From Coriaria nepalensis (Eukaryota; Streptophyta; Magnoliopsida; Cucurbitales; Coriariaceae): a stretch of DNA of 64,000 nucleotides. The notes under the pieces are model-generated. The model did no database searches and was not told the origin of the DNA. It worked only from the letters and a program-made list of their open reading frames with translations. The position numbers and the translations under genes are program-made. This document shows positions 50,813 to 62,594 of this stretch, in pieces (within the stretch, counting starts at the first letter, position 1; each line of letters opens with the position of its first letter). Location: the NCBI GenBank assembly GCA_027186245.1, contig CP114481.1, forward strand, positions 23,529,501-23,593,500. The letters run 5' to 3'.

Positions 50813-53759
50813 TGCATAGTTGCCTTCAATAGATCAATTACAAGTTATGCATGAAAGTCGTGCCTTAAATGCAAAAATAGAATTAGTTCGAAGTGCTTTC
50901 AAACAATTTAATGATATGAAAGGACTGAATGATATGCTTTTTAAGACTAAAATAATGCATTGTTGTCTTCAATATATTAATTGCAAATTATGTAAGAAAA
51001 TCATGTTTGAAGGGTGAAAATAAAATTCGTTTGAATTAATTTAGAATGATTTATTGACTAGAAGAAACTCAGTGACATGACTTTAAGGCTAAACAAATGC
51101 ATTGTTGCCTTCAGTAGATCAACTGCAAGTTATGCACAAAAGTCATGTTTAAAGGCCGAATTTCGTTCGAAGTAATTTTGAATGATTTAATGACTAAAAT
51201 AGACGCATTACTATGACTTTAAGGCTAAAAAAATGCATAGTAGCCTTCAATAGATCAATTGCAAGTTATGCATGAAAGTTGTGTTTTAAATGGAAAAATA
51301 GAATTGGTTCGAAGTTCTTTCAAACAATTTAATGATATGAAAAGACTGAATGATTTGCTTTTTAAGGCTAAAATAATGCATTGTTGTCTTCAATAGATTA
51401 ATTGCAATATATGTAATAAAATCATGATTGAAGGGCAAAAATAGAATTCATTCGAATTAATTTAGAATGATTTAATGATAACGAGAGACTCAATGACATG
51501 ATTTTAAGGCAAAACAAATGCATTGTTGCTTTCAATAGATCAACTGCGAGTTATGCACGAAAGTCATTTTTAAAGACCGAATTTCGTTGAAAGTGATTTA
51601 GAATGATTTAATGACTAAAAGAGACGCAATAATATGACTTTAAGGATAAAAAAATGCATAGTTGCCTTCAATAGATCAATTGCAAGTTATGCATGAAAGT
51701 TGTGTTTTAAATGCAAAAATAGAATTGGTTCGAAGTTCTTTCAAACAATTTAATGATATGAAAAGACTGAATGATTTGCTTTTTAAGGCTAAAATAATGC
51801 ATTCTTGTCTTCAATAGATTAATTGCAATATATGTAATAAAATCATGATTGAAGGGCAAAAATAGAATTCATTCGAATTAATTTAGAATGATTTAATGAT
51901 AACGAGAGACTCAATGACATGATTTTAAGGCAAAACAAATGCATTGTTGCTTTCAATAGATCAACTGCGAGTTATGCACGAAAGTCATTTTTGAAGACCG
52001 AATTTCGTTGAAAGTGATTTAGAATGATTTAATGACTAAAAGAGACGCAATAATATGACTTTAAGGATAAAAAAATGCATAGTTGCCTTCAATAGATCAA
52101 TTGCAAGTTATGCATGAAACTCGTGTTTTAAATGGAAAAATAGAATTGGTTCGAAGTGTTTTCAAACAATTTAATGATATGAAAAGACTGAATGATATAC
52201 TTTTTAAGGCTAAAATAATGCATTGTTGTCTTCAATAGATTAATTGCAGGTTATGTAAGAAAATCATGTTTGAAGGGCGAAAATAAAATTCGTTCGAATT
52301 AATTTACAATGATTTATTGACTAGAGGAGACTCAATGACATGACTTTAAGGCGAAACAAAGGCATTGTTGCTTTCAATAGATTAACTGCAAGTTATCCAC
52401 GAAAGTCATGTTTAAAGGCCGAATTTCATTCGAAGCGATTTAGAATGATTTAATGACTCAAAGAGATGCAATCACATGACTTTAAGGCCAAAAAAATGCA
52501 TAGTTGCCTTCAATAGATCAATTGCAAGTTATGCATGAAACTCGTGTTTTAAATGCAAAAATAGAATTATTTCGTAGTGCTTTGAAACAATTTAATGATA
52601 TGAAAAGACTGAATGATATGCTTTTTAAGACTAAAATAATGTATTGTTGTCTTCAATAGATTAATTGCAAGTTATGTAAGAAAATCATGTGTGAAGGGTG
52701 AAAATAAAATTCGTTTGAATTAATTTAGAATGTTTTATTGACTAGAAGAGACTCAGTGACATGATTTTAAGGCTAAACAAATGCATTGTTGCCTTCAGTA
52801 CAGCAACTGCAAGTTATGCACGAAAGTCATGTTTAAAGGCCGAATTCCATTCCAAGTAATTTTGAATGATTTAATGACTAAAAGAGACGCAATACTACGA
52901 CTTTAAGGCTAAACAAATGCATAGTTTCCTTCAATAGATCAATTGCAACTTATGGATGAAAGTCCTGTCTTAATTGCAAAAATAGAATTGGTTCGAAGTG
53001 CTTTCAAACAATTTAATGATATGAAAAGACTGAATGATATACTTTTTAAGGCTAAAATAATGCATTGTTGTCTTCAATAGATTAATTGCAAGTTATGTAA
53101 GAAAATCATGTTTGAAGGGTGAAAATCAAATTCGTTTGAATTAATTTAGAATGTTTTATTGACTAGAAGAGACTCAGTGACAAGACTTTAAGGCTAAACA
53201 AATGCATTGTTGCCTTCAGTACATCAACGGCAAGTTATGCACGAAAGTCATGTTTAAAGGCCGAATTTCATTCGAAGTAATTTTGAATGATTTAATGATG
53301 AAAAGACACGCAATACTATGACTTTAAGGCTAAACAAATGTATAGTTGCCTTCAACAGATCAATTACAAGTTATGCATGAAAGTTGTGTTTTAAATGCAA
53401 AAATAGAAATGGTTCGAAGTTGTTTCAAACAATTTAATGATATGAAAAGACTGAATGATATGCTTTTTAAGACTAAAATAATGCATTGTTGTCTTCAATA
53501 TATTAATTGCAGGTTATGTAAGAAAATCATGTTTTGAGGGCGAAAATAAAATTCGTTCGAATTAATTTACAATGATATATTGACTAGAAGAGACTCAGGG
53601 ACATGAGTTTAAGGCTAAACAAACGCATTGTTGCCTTCAGTAGATCAACTGCAAGTTATGCATGAAAGTCATGTTTAAAGGCCGAATTTCATTCGAAGTA
53701 ATTTATAATGATTTAATGACTAAAATAGACGCAATATTATGACTTTAAGGCTAAAAAAA
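50813..53759 (+). repeat. Seven trimers including an adjacent type-2 duplication
   Basis: In-phase trimers with C starts 50,813, 51,234, 51,655, 52,076, 52,497, 52,918 and 53,339. Two adjacent type-2 units share GATAACGAGAGACTCAATG at 51,477 and 51,898 (offset 421) and are almost identical. At 52,911 and 53,332 the B end reads GGCTAAACAAATG, the ending normal for an A monomer, showing exchange at monomer ends. Nothing other than satellite is present. Confidence 0.8.
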
Positions 53760-56700
53760 TGCATAGTTGCCTTCAATAGATCAATTGCAAGTTATGCATG
53801 AAAGTTGTGTTTTAAATGCAAAAATAGAATTGGTTCGAAGTTCTTTCAAACAATTTAATGATATGAAAAGACTGAAAGATTTGCTTTTTAAGGCTAAAAT
53901 AATGCATTGTTCTCTTCAATAGATTAATTGCAAAATATGGAATAAAATCATGATTGAAGGGCAAAAATAGAATTCATTCGAATAAATTTAGAATGATTTA
54001 ATGATAAGGAGAGACTCACTGACATGATTTTAAGGCTAAACAAATGCATGTTTGCTTTCAACAGATCAAGTCTGAGTTATGCACGAAAGTCATTTTTAAA
54101 GACCGAATTTCGTTCAAAGGGATTTAGAATGATTTAATGACTAAAAGAGACGCAATAATATGACTTTAAGGATAAAAAAATGCATAGTTGCCTTCAATAG
54201 ATCAATTGCAAGTTATGCATGAAACTTGTGTTTTGAATGCAAAAATAGAATTGGTTCGAAGTGCTTTCAAACAATTTAATGATATGAAAAGTCTGAATGA
54301 TATGCTTTTTAAGACTAAAATAATGCATTGTTGTCTTCAATAGATTAATCGCAAGTTATGTAAGAAAATCATGTGTGAAGGGTGAAAATAAAATTCGTTT
54401 GAATTAATTTAGAATGATTTATTGACTAGAAGAGACTCAGGGACATGACTTTAAGGCTAAACAAATGCATTGTCACCTTCAGTAGATCAACTGCAAGTTA
54501 TGCATGAAAGTCATGTTTAAAGGCCGAATTTCATTCGAAGTATTTTAGAATGATTTAATGACTAAAAGAGACGCAATAATATGACTTTAAGGATAAAAAA
54601 ATGCATAGTTGCCTTCAATAGATCAATTGCAAGTTATACATGAAACTCGTGTTTTAAATGCAAAAATAGAATTGGTTCGAAGTGCTTTCAAACAATTTAA
54701 TGATATGAAAAGTCTGAATGATATGCTTTTTAAGACTAAAATAATGCATTGTTGTCTTCAATAGATTAATCGCAAGTTATGTAAGAAAATCATGTGTGAA
54801 GGGTGAAAATAAAATTCGTTTGAATTAATTTAGAATGATTTATTGACTAGAAGAGACTCAGGGACATGACTTTAAGGCAAAACAAATGCATTGTCCCTTT
54901 CAGTAGATCAACTGCAAGTTATGCACGAAAGTCATGTTTAAAGGCCGAATTTCATTCGAAATAATTTAGAATGATTTAATGACTAAAAGAGACGCAATAA
55001 TATGACTTTAAGGATAAAAAAATGCATAGTTGCCTTCAATAGATCAATTGCAAGTTATGCATGAAACTCGTGTTTTAAATGCAAAAATAGAATTGGTTCG
55101 AAGTGCTTTCAAACAATTTAATGATATGAAAAGTCTGAATGATATGCTTTTTAAGACTAAAATAATGCATTGTTGTCTTCAATAGATTAATCGCAAGTTA
55201 TGTAAGAAAATCTTGTGTGAAGGGTGAAAATAAAATTCGTTTCAATTAATTTAGAATGATTTATTGACTAGAAGAGACTCAGGGACATGACTTTAAGGCT
55301 AAACAAATGCATTGTCACCTTCAGTAGATCAACTGCAAGTTATGCATGAAAGTCATGTTTAAAGGCCGAATTTCATTCGAAGTAATTTATAATGATTTAA
55401 TGACTAAAATAGACGAAATACTATGACTTTAAGGCTAAAAAAATGCATAGTTGCCTTCAATAGATCAATTGCAAGTTATGCATGAAAGTTGTGTTTTAAA
55501 TGCAAAAATAGAATTGGTTCGAAGTTCTTTCAAACAATTTAATGATATGAAAAGACTGAATGATTTGCTTTTTAAGGCTAAAATAATGCATTGTTCTCTT
55601 CAATAGATTAATTGCAAAATATGCAATAAAATCATGATTGAAGGGCAAAAATAGAATTCATTCGAATAAATTTAGAATGATTTAATGATAAGGAGAGACT
55701 CACTGACATGATTTTAACGCTAAACAAATGCATGTTTGCTTTCAATAGATCAACTATGAGCTATGCACGAAAGTCATTTTTAAAGACCGAATTTCGTTCA
55801 AAGGGATTTAGAATGATTTAATGACTAAAAGAGACGCAATAGTATGACTTTAAGGATAAAAAAATGCATAGTTGGCTTCAATAGATCAATTGCAAGTTAT
55901 GCATGAAACTTGTGTTTTAAATGCAAAAATAGAATTGGTTCGAAGTTCTTTCAAACAATTTAATGATATGAAAAGACTGAATGATATGCTTTTTGAGACT
56001 AAAATAATACATTGTTGTCTTCAATAGATTAATCGCAAGTTATGTAAGAAAATCATGTGTGAAGGGTGAAAGTAAAATTCGTTTGAATTAATTTAGAAGA
56101 TTTATTGACTAGAAGAGACTCAGGGACATGACTTTAAGGCTAAACAAATGCATTGTTGCTTTCAGTAGATCAACTGCAAGTTATGCACGAAAGTCATGTT
56201 TAGAGGCCATATTTCGTTTGAAGTAATTTAGAATGATTTAATGACTAAAAGAGACGAAATACTATGACTTTAAGGCTAAAAAATGCATAGTTGACTTCAA
56301 TAGATCAATTACAAGTTATGCATGAAAGTAGTGTCTAAAATGCAAAAATAGAATTAGTTCGAAGTGTTTTCAAACAATTTAATGATATGAAAAGACTGAA
56401 TGATATATTTTTTAAGGCTAAAATAATGAATTGTTGTCTTCAATAGATTAATTGCAGATTATGTAAGAAAATCATGTTTGAAGGGCGAAAATAAAATTCG
56501 TTCCAATTAATTTACAATGATTTATTGACTAGAAGAGACTCAGTGACATGACTTTAAGGCTAAACAAATGCATTGTTGCTTTCAGTAGATCAACTGCAAG
56601 TTATGCACGAAAGTCAAGTTTAAAGGCCATATTTCGTTTGAAGTAATTTAGAATGATTTAATGACTAAAAGAAAGGCAATACTATGACTTTAAGGCTAAA

Positions 56701-57965
56701 AAATGCATAGTTGACTTCAATAGATCAATTACAAGTTATGCATGAAAGTAATGTCTAAAATGCAAAAATAGAATTGGTTTGAAATGTTTTCAAACAATTT
56801 AATGATATGAAAAGACTGAATGATATGCTTTTTAAGACTAAAATAATGCATTGTTGTCTTCAATATATTAATTGCAGGTTATGTAAGAAAATCATGTTTG
56901 AAGGGCGAAAATAAAATTCGTTCGAATTAATTTACAATGATTTATTGACTAGAAGAGACTCAATGACATGACTTTAGGGCTAAACAAATGCGTTGTTGCC
57001 TTCAATAGATTAACTGCAAGTTATCCGCGAAAGTCATGTTTAAAGGCCGAATTTCGTTCGAAGTAATTTATAATGATTTAATGACTAAAATAGACGCAAT
57101 ACTATGACTTTAAGGCTAAAAAAATTCATCGTTGCCTTCAATAGATCAATTGCAAGTTATGCATGAAAGTTGTGTTTTAAATGCAAAAATAGAATTGGTT
57201 CGAAGTTCTTTCAAACAATTTAATGATATGAAAAGACTGAATGATTTGCTTTTTAAGGCTAAAACAATGCATTGTTCTCTTCAATAGATTAATTGCAAAA
57301 TATGCAATAAAATCATGATTGAAGGGCAAAAATAGAATTCATTCGAATTAATTTAGAATGATTTAATGATAAGGAGAGACTCACTGACATGATTTTAAGG
57401 CTAAACAAATGCATGTTTGCTTTCAATAGGTCAACTATGAGTTATGCACGAAAGTCATTTTTAAAGACCGAATTTCGTTCAAAGGGATTTAGAATGATTT
57501 AATGACTAAAAGAGACGCAATAGTATGACTTTAAGGATAAAAAAATGCATAGTTGGCTTCAATAGATCAATTGCAAGTTATGCATGAAACTTGTGTTTTA
57601 AATGCAAAAATAGAATTGGTTCGAAGTTCTTTCAAACAATTTAATGATATGAAAAGACTGAATGATATGCTTTTTGAGACTAAAATAATACATTGTTGTC
57701 TTCAATAGATTAATCGCAAGTTATGTAAGAAAATCATGTGTGAAGGGTGAAAGTAAAATTCGTTTGAATTAATTTAGAAGATTTATTGACTAGAAGAGAC
57801 TCAGGGACATGACTTTAAGGCTAAACAAATGCATTGTTGCTTTCAGTAGATCAACTGCAAGTTATGCACGAAAGTCATGTTTAGAGGCCATATTTCGTTT
57901 GAAGTAATTTAGAATGATTTAATGACTAAAAGAGACGAAATACTATGACTTTAAGGCTAAAAAAA
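53760..57965 (+). repeat. Repeats of about 1.68 kb, three tandem starts
   Basis: C monomers of one type (GAAAGTTGTGTTTTAAATGC, GAAGTTCTTTC, then A with TGTTCTCTTCAATAG) lie at 53,760, 55,444 and 57,125, steps of 1,684 and 1,681 bp. Within the first repeat, three adjacent trimers (C starts 54,181, 54,602 and 55,023) share AAAAGTCTGAATG and ATTAATCGCAAG and are nearly identical. The second and third share TTTTTGAGACTAAAATAATA at 55,990 and 57,671. The B monomers GACCATATTTCGTTTGAAG-like (AGGCCATATTTCG) group at 56,206, 56,626 and 57,887. Confidence 0.8.
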
Positions 57966-60211
57966 TGCATAGTTGCCTTCAATAGATCAATTGCAAGTTA
58001 TGCATGAAAGTTGTGTTTTAAATGCAAAAATAGAATTGGTTCGAAGTTCTCTCAAACAATTTAATGATATGAAAAGACTGAATGATTTGCGTTTTAAGGC
58101 TAAAATAATGCATTGTTCTCTTCAATAGATTAATTGCAAAATATGCAATAAAATCATGATTGAAGGGCAAAAATAGAATTCATTCGAATAAATTTAGAAT
58201 GATTTAATGATAAGGAGAGACTCACTGACATGATTTTAACGCTAAACAAATGCATGTTTGCTTTCAATAGATCAACTATGAGCTATGCACGAAAGTCATT
58301 TTTAAAGACCGAATTTCGTTCAAAGGGATTTAGAATGATTTAATGACTAAAAGAGACGCAATAATATGACTTTAAGGATAAAAAAATGCATAGTTGCCTT
58401 CAATAGATCAATTGCAAGTTATGCATGAAACTTGTGTTTTGAATGCAAAAATAGAATTGGTTCGAAATTCTTTCAAACAATTTAATGATATGAAAAGACT
58501 GAATGATATGCTTTTTAAGACTAAAATAATGCATTGTTGTCTTCAATAGATTAATCGCAAGTTATGTAAGAAAATCATGTGTGAAGGGTGAAAGTAAAAT
58601 TCGTTTGAATTAATTTAGAATGATTTATTGACTAGAAGAGACTCAGGGACATGACTTTAAGGCTAAACAAATGCATTGTTGCTTTCAGTAGATCAACTGC
58701 AAGTTATGCATGAAAGTCATGTTTAAAGGCCATATTTCGTTTGAAGTAATTTAGAATGATTTAATGACTAAAAGAGACGCAATACTATGACTTTAAGGCT
58801 AAAAAATGCATAGTGGACTTCAATAGATCAATTACAAGTTATGCATGAAAGTAGTGTCTAAAATGCAAAAATAGAATTGGTTCGAAATGTTTTCAAACAA
58901 TTTAATTATATGAAAAGACTGAATGATATATTTTTTAAGGCTAAAATAATGAATTGTTGTCTTCAATAGATTAATTGCAGGTTATGTAAGAAAATCATGT
59001 TTGAAGGACGAAAATAAAATTCGTTGGAATTAATTTACAATGATTTATTGACTAGAAGAGACTCAATGACATGACTTTAAGGCTAAACAAATGCATTGTT
59101 GCCTTCAATAGATTAAGTGCAAGTTATCCACGAAAGTCATGTTTAAAGGCCGAATTTCGTTCGAAGTAATTTGGAATGATTTAATGACTAAAAGAGACGC
59201 AATAATATGACTTTATGGATAAAAAAATGCATAGTTGCCTTCAATAGATCAATTGCAAGTTATGCATGAAACTCATGTTTTAAATGCAAAAATAGAATTG
59301 GTTTGAAGTTCTTTCAAACAATTTAATGATATGAAAAGACTGAATGATATTCTTTTTAAGACTGAAATAATGCATTGTTGTCTTCAATAGATTAATTGCA
59401 GGTTATGTAAGAAAATCATGTTTGAAGGGCAAAAATAAAATTCGTTCCAATTAATTTACAATGATTTATTGACTAGACGAGACTCAATGGCATGACTATA
59501 ACGCTAAACAAATGCATTGTTGCCTTCACTAGATTAACTGCAAGTTATCCATGAAAGTCATGTTTAAAAGCCGAATTTCGTCCGACGTAATTTAGAATGA
59601 TTTAATGACTAAAAGAGACGCAATAATATGACTTTAAGGATAAAAAAATGCATAGTTGCCTTCAATAGATCAATTACAAGTTATGCATGAAAGTCCTGCC
59701 TTAAATGCAAAAATAGAATTTGTTCGAAGTGCTTTCAAACAATTTAATGATATGAAAAGACTGAATGATATGGTTTTTAAGACTAAAATAATGCATTGTT
59801 GTCTTCAATAGATTAATTGCAAGTTATGTAAGAAAATCATGTGTGAAGGGTGAAAATAAAATTCGTTTGAATTAATTTAGAATGTTTTATTGACTAGAAG
59901 AGACTCAGTGACATGACTTTAAGGCTAAACAAATGCATTGTTGCCTTCAGTAGATCAACTGCAAGTTATGCACGAAAGTCATGTTTAAAGGCCGAATTCG
60001 TTCGAAGTAATTTTGAATGATTTAATGACTAAAAGAGACGCAATACTATGACTTTAAGGCTAAACAAATGCCTAGTTGCCTTCAATAGATCAATTGCAAG
60101 TTATGCCTGAAAGTCGTGCCTTAAATGCAAAAATAGAATTGGTTCGAAGTGATTTCAAACAATTTAATGATATGAAAACACAGAATGATATGCTTTTTAA
60201 GACTAAAATAA

Positions 60212-60353
60212 TGCATTGTTGTCTTCAATAGATTAATTGCAAGTTATGTAAGAAAATCATGTGTGAAGGGTGAAAATAAAATTCGTTTGAATTAATTTAG
60301 AATGTTTTATTGACTAGAAGAGACTCAGTGACTTGACTTTAAGGCTAAACAAA
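60212..60353 (+). repeat. Reference A monomer (142 bp)
   Basis: This is a near-consensus example of the first monomer in the trimer. It starts TGCATTGTTGTCTTCAATAG and is recognised by TTATGTAAGAAAATCATG near base 35, a GAAGGG-GAAAATAAAATTCG core, and a 3' part TTGACTAGAAGAGACTCAG followed by CTTTAAGGCTAAACAAA. A, B and C can be aligned along their length. They share the TGCAT start, GCAAGTTATG near base 30, a TTCG-rich centre and an A-rich end, so they descend from one ancestral monomer of about 140 bp. Confidence 0.93.
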
Positions 60354-60489
60354 TGCATTGTTGCCTTCAGTAGATCAACTGCAAGTTATGCACGAAAGTC
60401 ATGTTTAAAGGCCGAATTTCGTTCGAAGTAATTTAGAATGATTTAATGACTAAAAGAGACGCAATACTATGACTTTAAGGCTAAAAAAA
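60354..60489 (+). repeat. Reference B monomer (136 bp)
   Basis: This is the second monomer of the trimer and the shortest. It begins TGCATTGTTGCCTTCAGTAG, continues with GATCAACTGCAAGTTATGCA and CGAAAGTCATGTTTAAAGGC, has the centre AATTTCGTTCGAAGTAATTT, then AATGACTAAAAGAGACGC, and ends GACTTTAAGGCTAAAAAAA. Its central palindrome TTCGAA is conserved in many copies. The terminal A run varies by one or two bases between copies and accounts for much of the 419-422 bp variation in trimer length. Confidence 0.93.
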
Positions 60490-60632
60490 TGCATAGTTGC
60501 CTTCAATAGATCAATTACAAGTTATGCATGAAAGTCGTGCCTTAAATGCAAAAATAGAATTGGTTCGAAGTGCTTTCAAACAATTTAATGATATGAAAAG
60601 ACTGAATGATATGCTTTTTAAGACTAAAATAA
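60490..60632 (+). repeat. Reference C monomer (143 bp)
   Basis: This is the third monomer of the trimer. It starts TGCATAGTTGCCTTCAATAG. Its diagnostic parts are ATGAAAGTCGTGCCTTAAAT, AATAGAATTGGTTCGAAG, TTTCAAACAATTTAATG, AAAAGACTGAATGATATGC, and an end TTTTTAAGACTAAAATAA that runs into the next A. Its first 45 bases form an imperfect inverted repeat in many copies (see the hairpin entry). In one frame it lacks stop codons for about 50 codons, which produces the spurious open frames mentioned under rejected items. Confidence 0.93.
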
Positions 60633-62594
60633 TGCATTGTTGTCTTCGATAGATTAATTGCAGGTTAAGTAAGAAGATCATGATTGAAGGGCAAAAATAG
60701 AATTCATTCGAATTAATTTAGAATGATTTAATGATAAGGAGAGACTCAATGACATGATTTTAAGGAAAAACAAATGCATTGTTGCTTTCAATAGATCAAC
60801 TGCAAATTATGCACGAAAGTCATGTTTAAAGGCCGAATTTCGTTCGAAGCAATTTTGAATGATTTAATGACGAAAAGAGATCCAATAATATGACCTTAAG
60901 ACTAAAAAAATGCATAGTTGCCTTCAATAGATCAATTGCAAGTTATGCATGAACCTCGTGTTTTAAATGCAAAAATAGAATTGGTTCGAAGTGTTTTCAA
61001 ACAATTTAATTATATGAAAAGACTGAATGATATATTTTTTAAGGCTAAAATAATGAATTGTTGTCTTCAATAGATTAATTGCAGGTTATGTAAGAAAATC
61101 ATGTTTGAAGGGCGAAAATAAAATTCGTTGGAATTAATTTACAATGATTTATTGACTAGAAGAGACTCAATGACATGACTTTAAGGCTAAACAAATGCAT
61201 TGTTGCCTTCAATAGATTAAGTGCAAGTTATCCACGAAAGTCATGTTTAAAGGCCGAATTTCGTTCGAAGTAATTTGGAATGATTTAATGACTAAAAGAG
61301 ACGCAATACTATGACTTTAAGGCTAAAAAAATGCATAGTTGCCTTCAATAGATCAATTGCAAGTTATGCATGAAACTCATGTTTTAAATGCAAAAATAGA
61401 ATTGGTTTTAAGTTCTTTCAAACAATTTAATGATATGAAAAGACTGAATGATATTCTTTTTAAGACTGAAATAATGCATTGTTGTCTTCAATAGATTAAT
61501 TGCAGGTTATGTAAGAAAATCATGTTTGATGGGCAAAAATGAAATTCATTCTAATGAATTTACAATGATTTATTGACTAGACGAGACTCAATGACATGAC
61601 TATAAGGCTAAACAAATGCATTGTTGCCTTCACTAGATTAACTGCAAGTTATCCATGAAAGTCATGTTTAAAAGCCGAATTTCGTCCGACGTAATTTAGA
61701 ATGATTTAATGACTAAAAGAGACGCAATAATATGACTTTAAGGATAAAAAAATGCATAGTTGCCTTCAATAGATCAATTACAAGTTATACATGAAAGTCC
61801 TGCCTTAAATGCAAAAATAGAATTTGTTCGAAGTGCTTTCAAACAATTTAATGATATGAAAAGACTGAATGATATGGTTTTTAAGACTAAAATAATGCAT
61901 TGTTGTCTTCAATAGATTAATTGCAGGTTATGTAAGAAAATCATGTTTGAAGGGCAAAAATGAAATTCATTCGAATTAATTTACAATGATTTATTGACTA
62001 GAAGAGACTCAATGACATGACTTTAAGGCTAAACAAATGCGTTGTTCCCTTCAATAGATTAACTGCAAGTTATCCGCGAAAGTCATGTTTAAAGGCCGAA
62101 TTTCGTTCGAAGTAATTTAGAATGATTTAATGACTAAAAGAGACGCAATAATATGACTTTAAGGATAAAAAAATGCATAGTTGCCTTCAATAGATCAATT
62201 GCAAGTTATGCATGAAACTCGTGTTTTAAATGCAAAAATAGAATTCGTTCGAAGTGCTTTCAAACAATTTAATGATATGAAAAGTCTGAATGATATGCTT
62301 TTTAAGACTAAAATAATGCATTGTTGTCTTCAATAGATTAATCGCAAGTTATGTAAGAAAATCATGTGTGAAGGGTGAAAATAAAATTCGTTTGAATTAA
62401 TTTAGAATGATTTACTGACTAGAAGAGACTCAGGGACATGACTTTAAGGCTAAACAAATGCTTTGTCGCCTTCAGTAGATCAACTGCAAGTTATGCATGA
62501 AAGTCATGTTTAAAGGCCGAATTTCATTCGAAGTAATTTATAATGATTTAATGACTAAAATAGACGCAATCCTATGACTTTAAGGCTAAAAAAA

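Larger units (their letters stand above)
57966..62594 (+). repeat. 4,629-bp (eleven-trimer) HOR, copy 1
   Basis: C starts are 57,966, 58,387, 58,807, 59,228, 59,649, then 60,069 to 62,174. The first part recurs at 62,595 onward. Inside it, about 58,900-59,800 is repeated at 61,000-61,900 with an offset of 2,104 bp (five trimers), sharing GATATTCTTTTTAAGACTG (59,346 and 61,450) and GTCCGACGTAATTTAG (59,580 and 61,684). Trimers at 60,070-60,632 are close to the array consensus. A type-2 A monomer with GGTTAAGTAAGAAGATC near 60,660 links this segment to 44,250. Confidence 0.82.
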
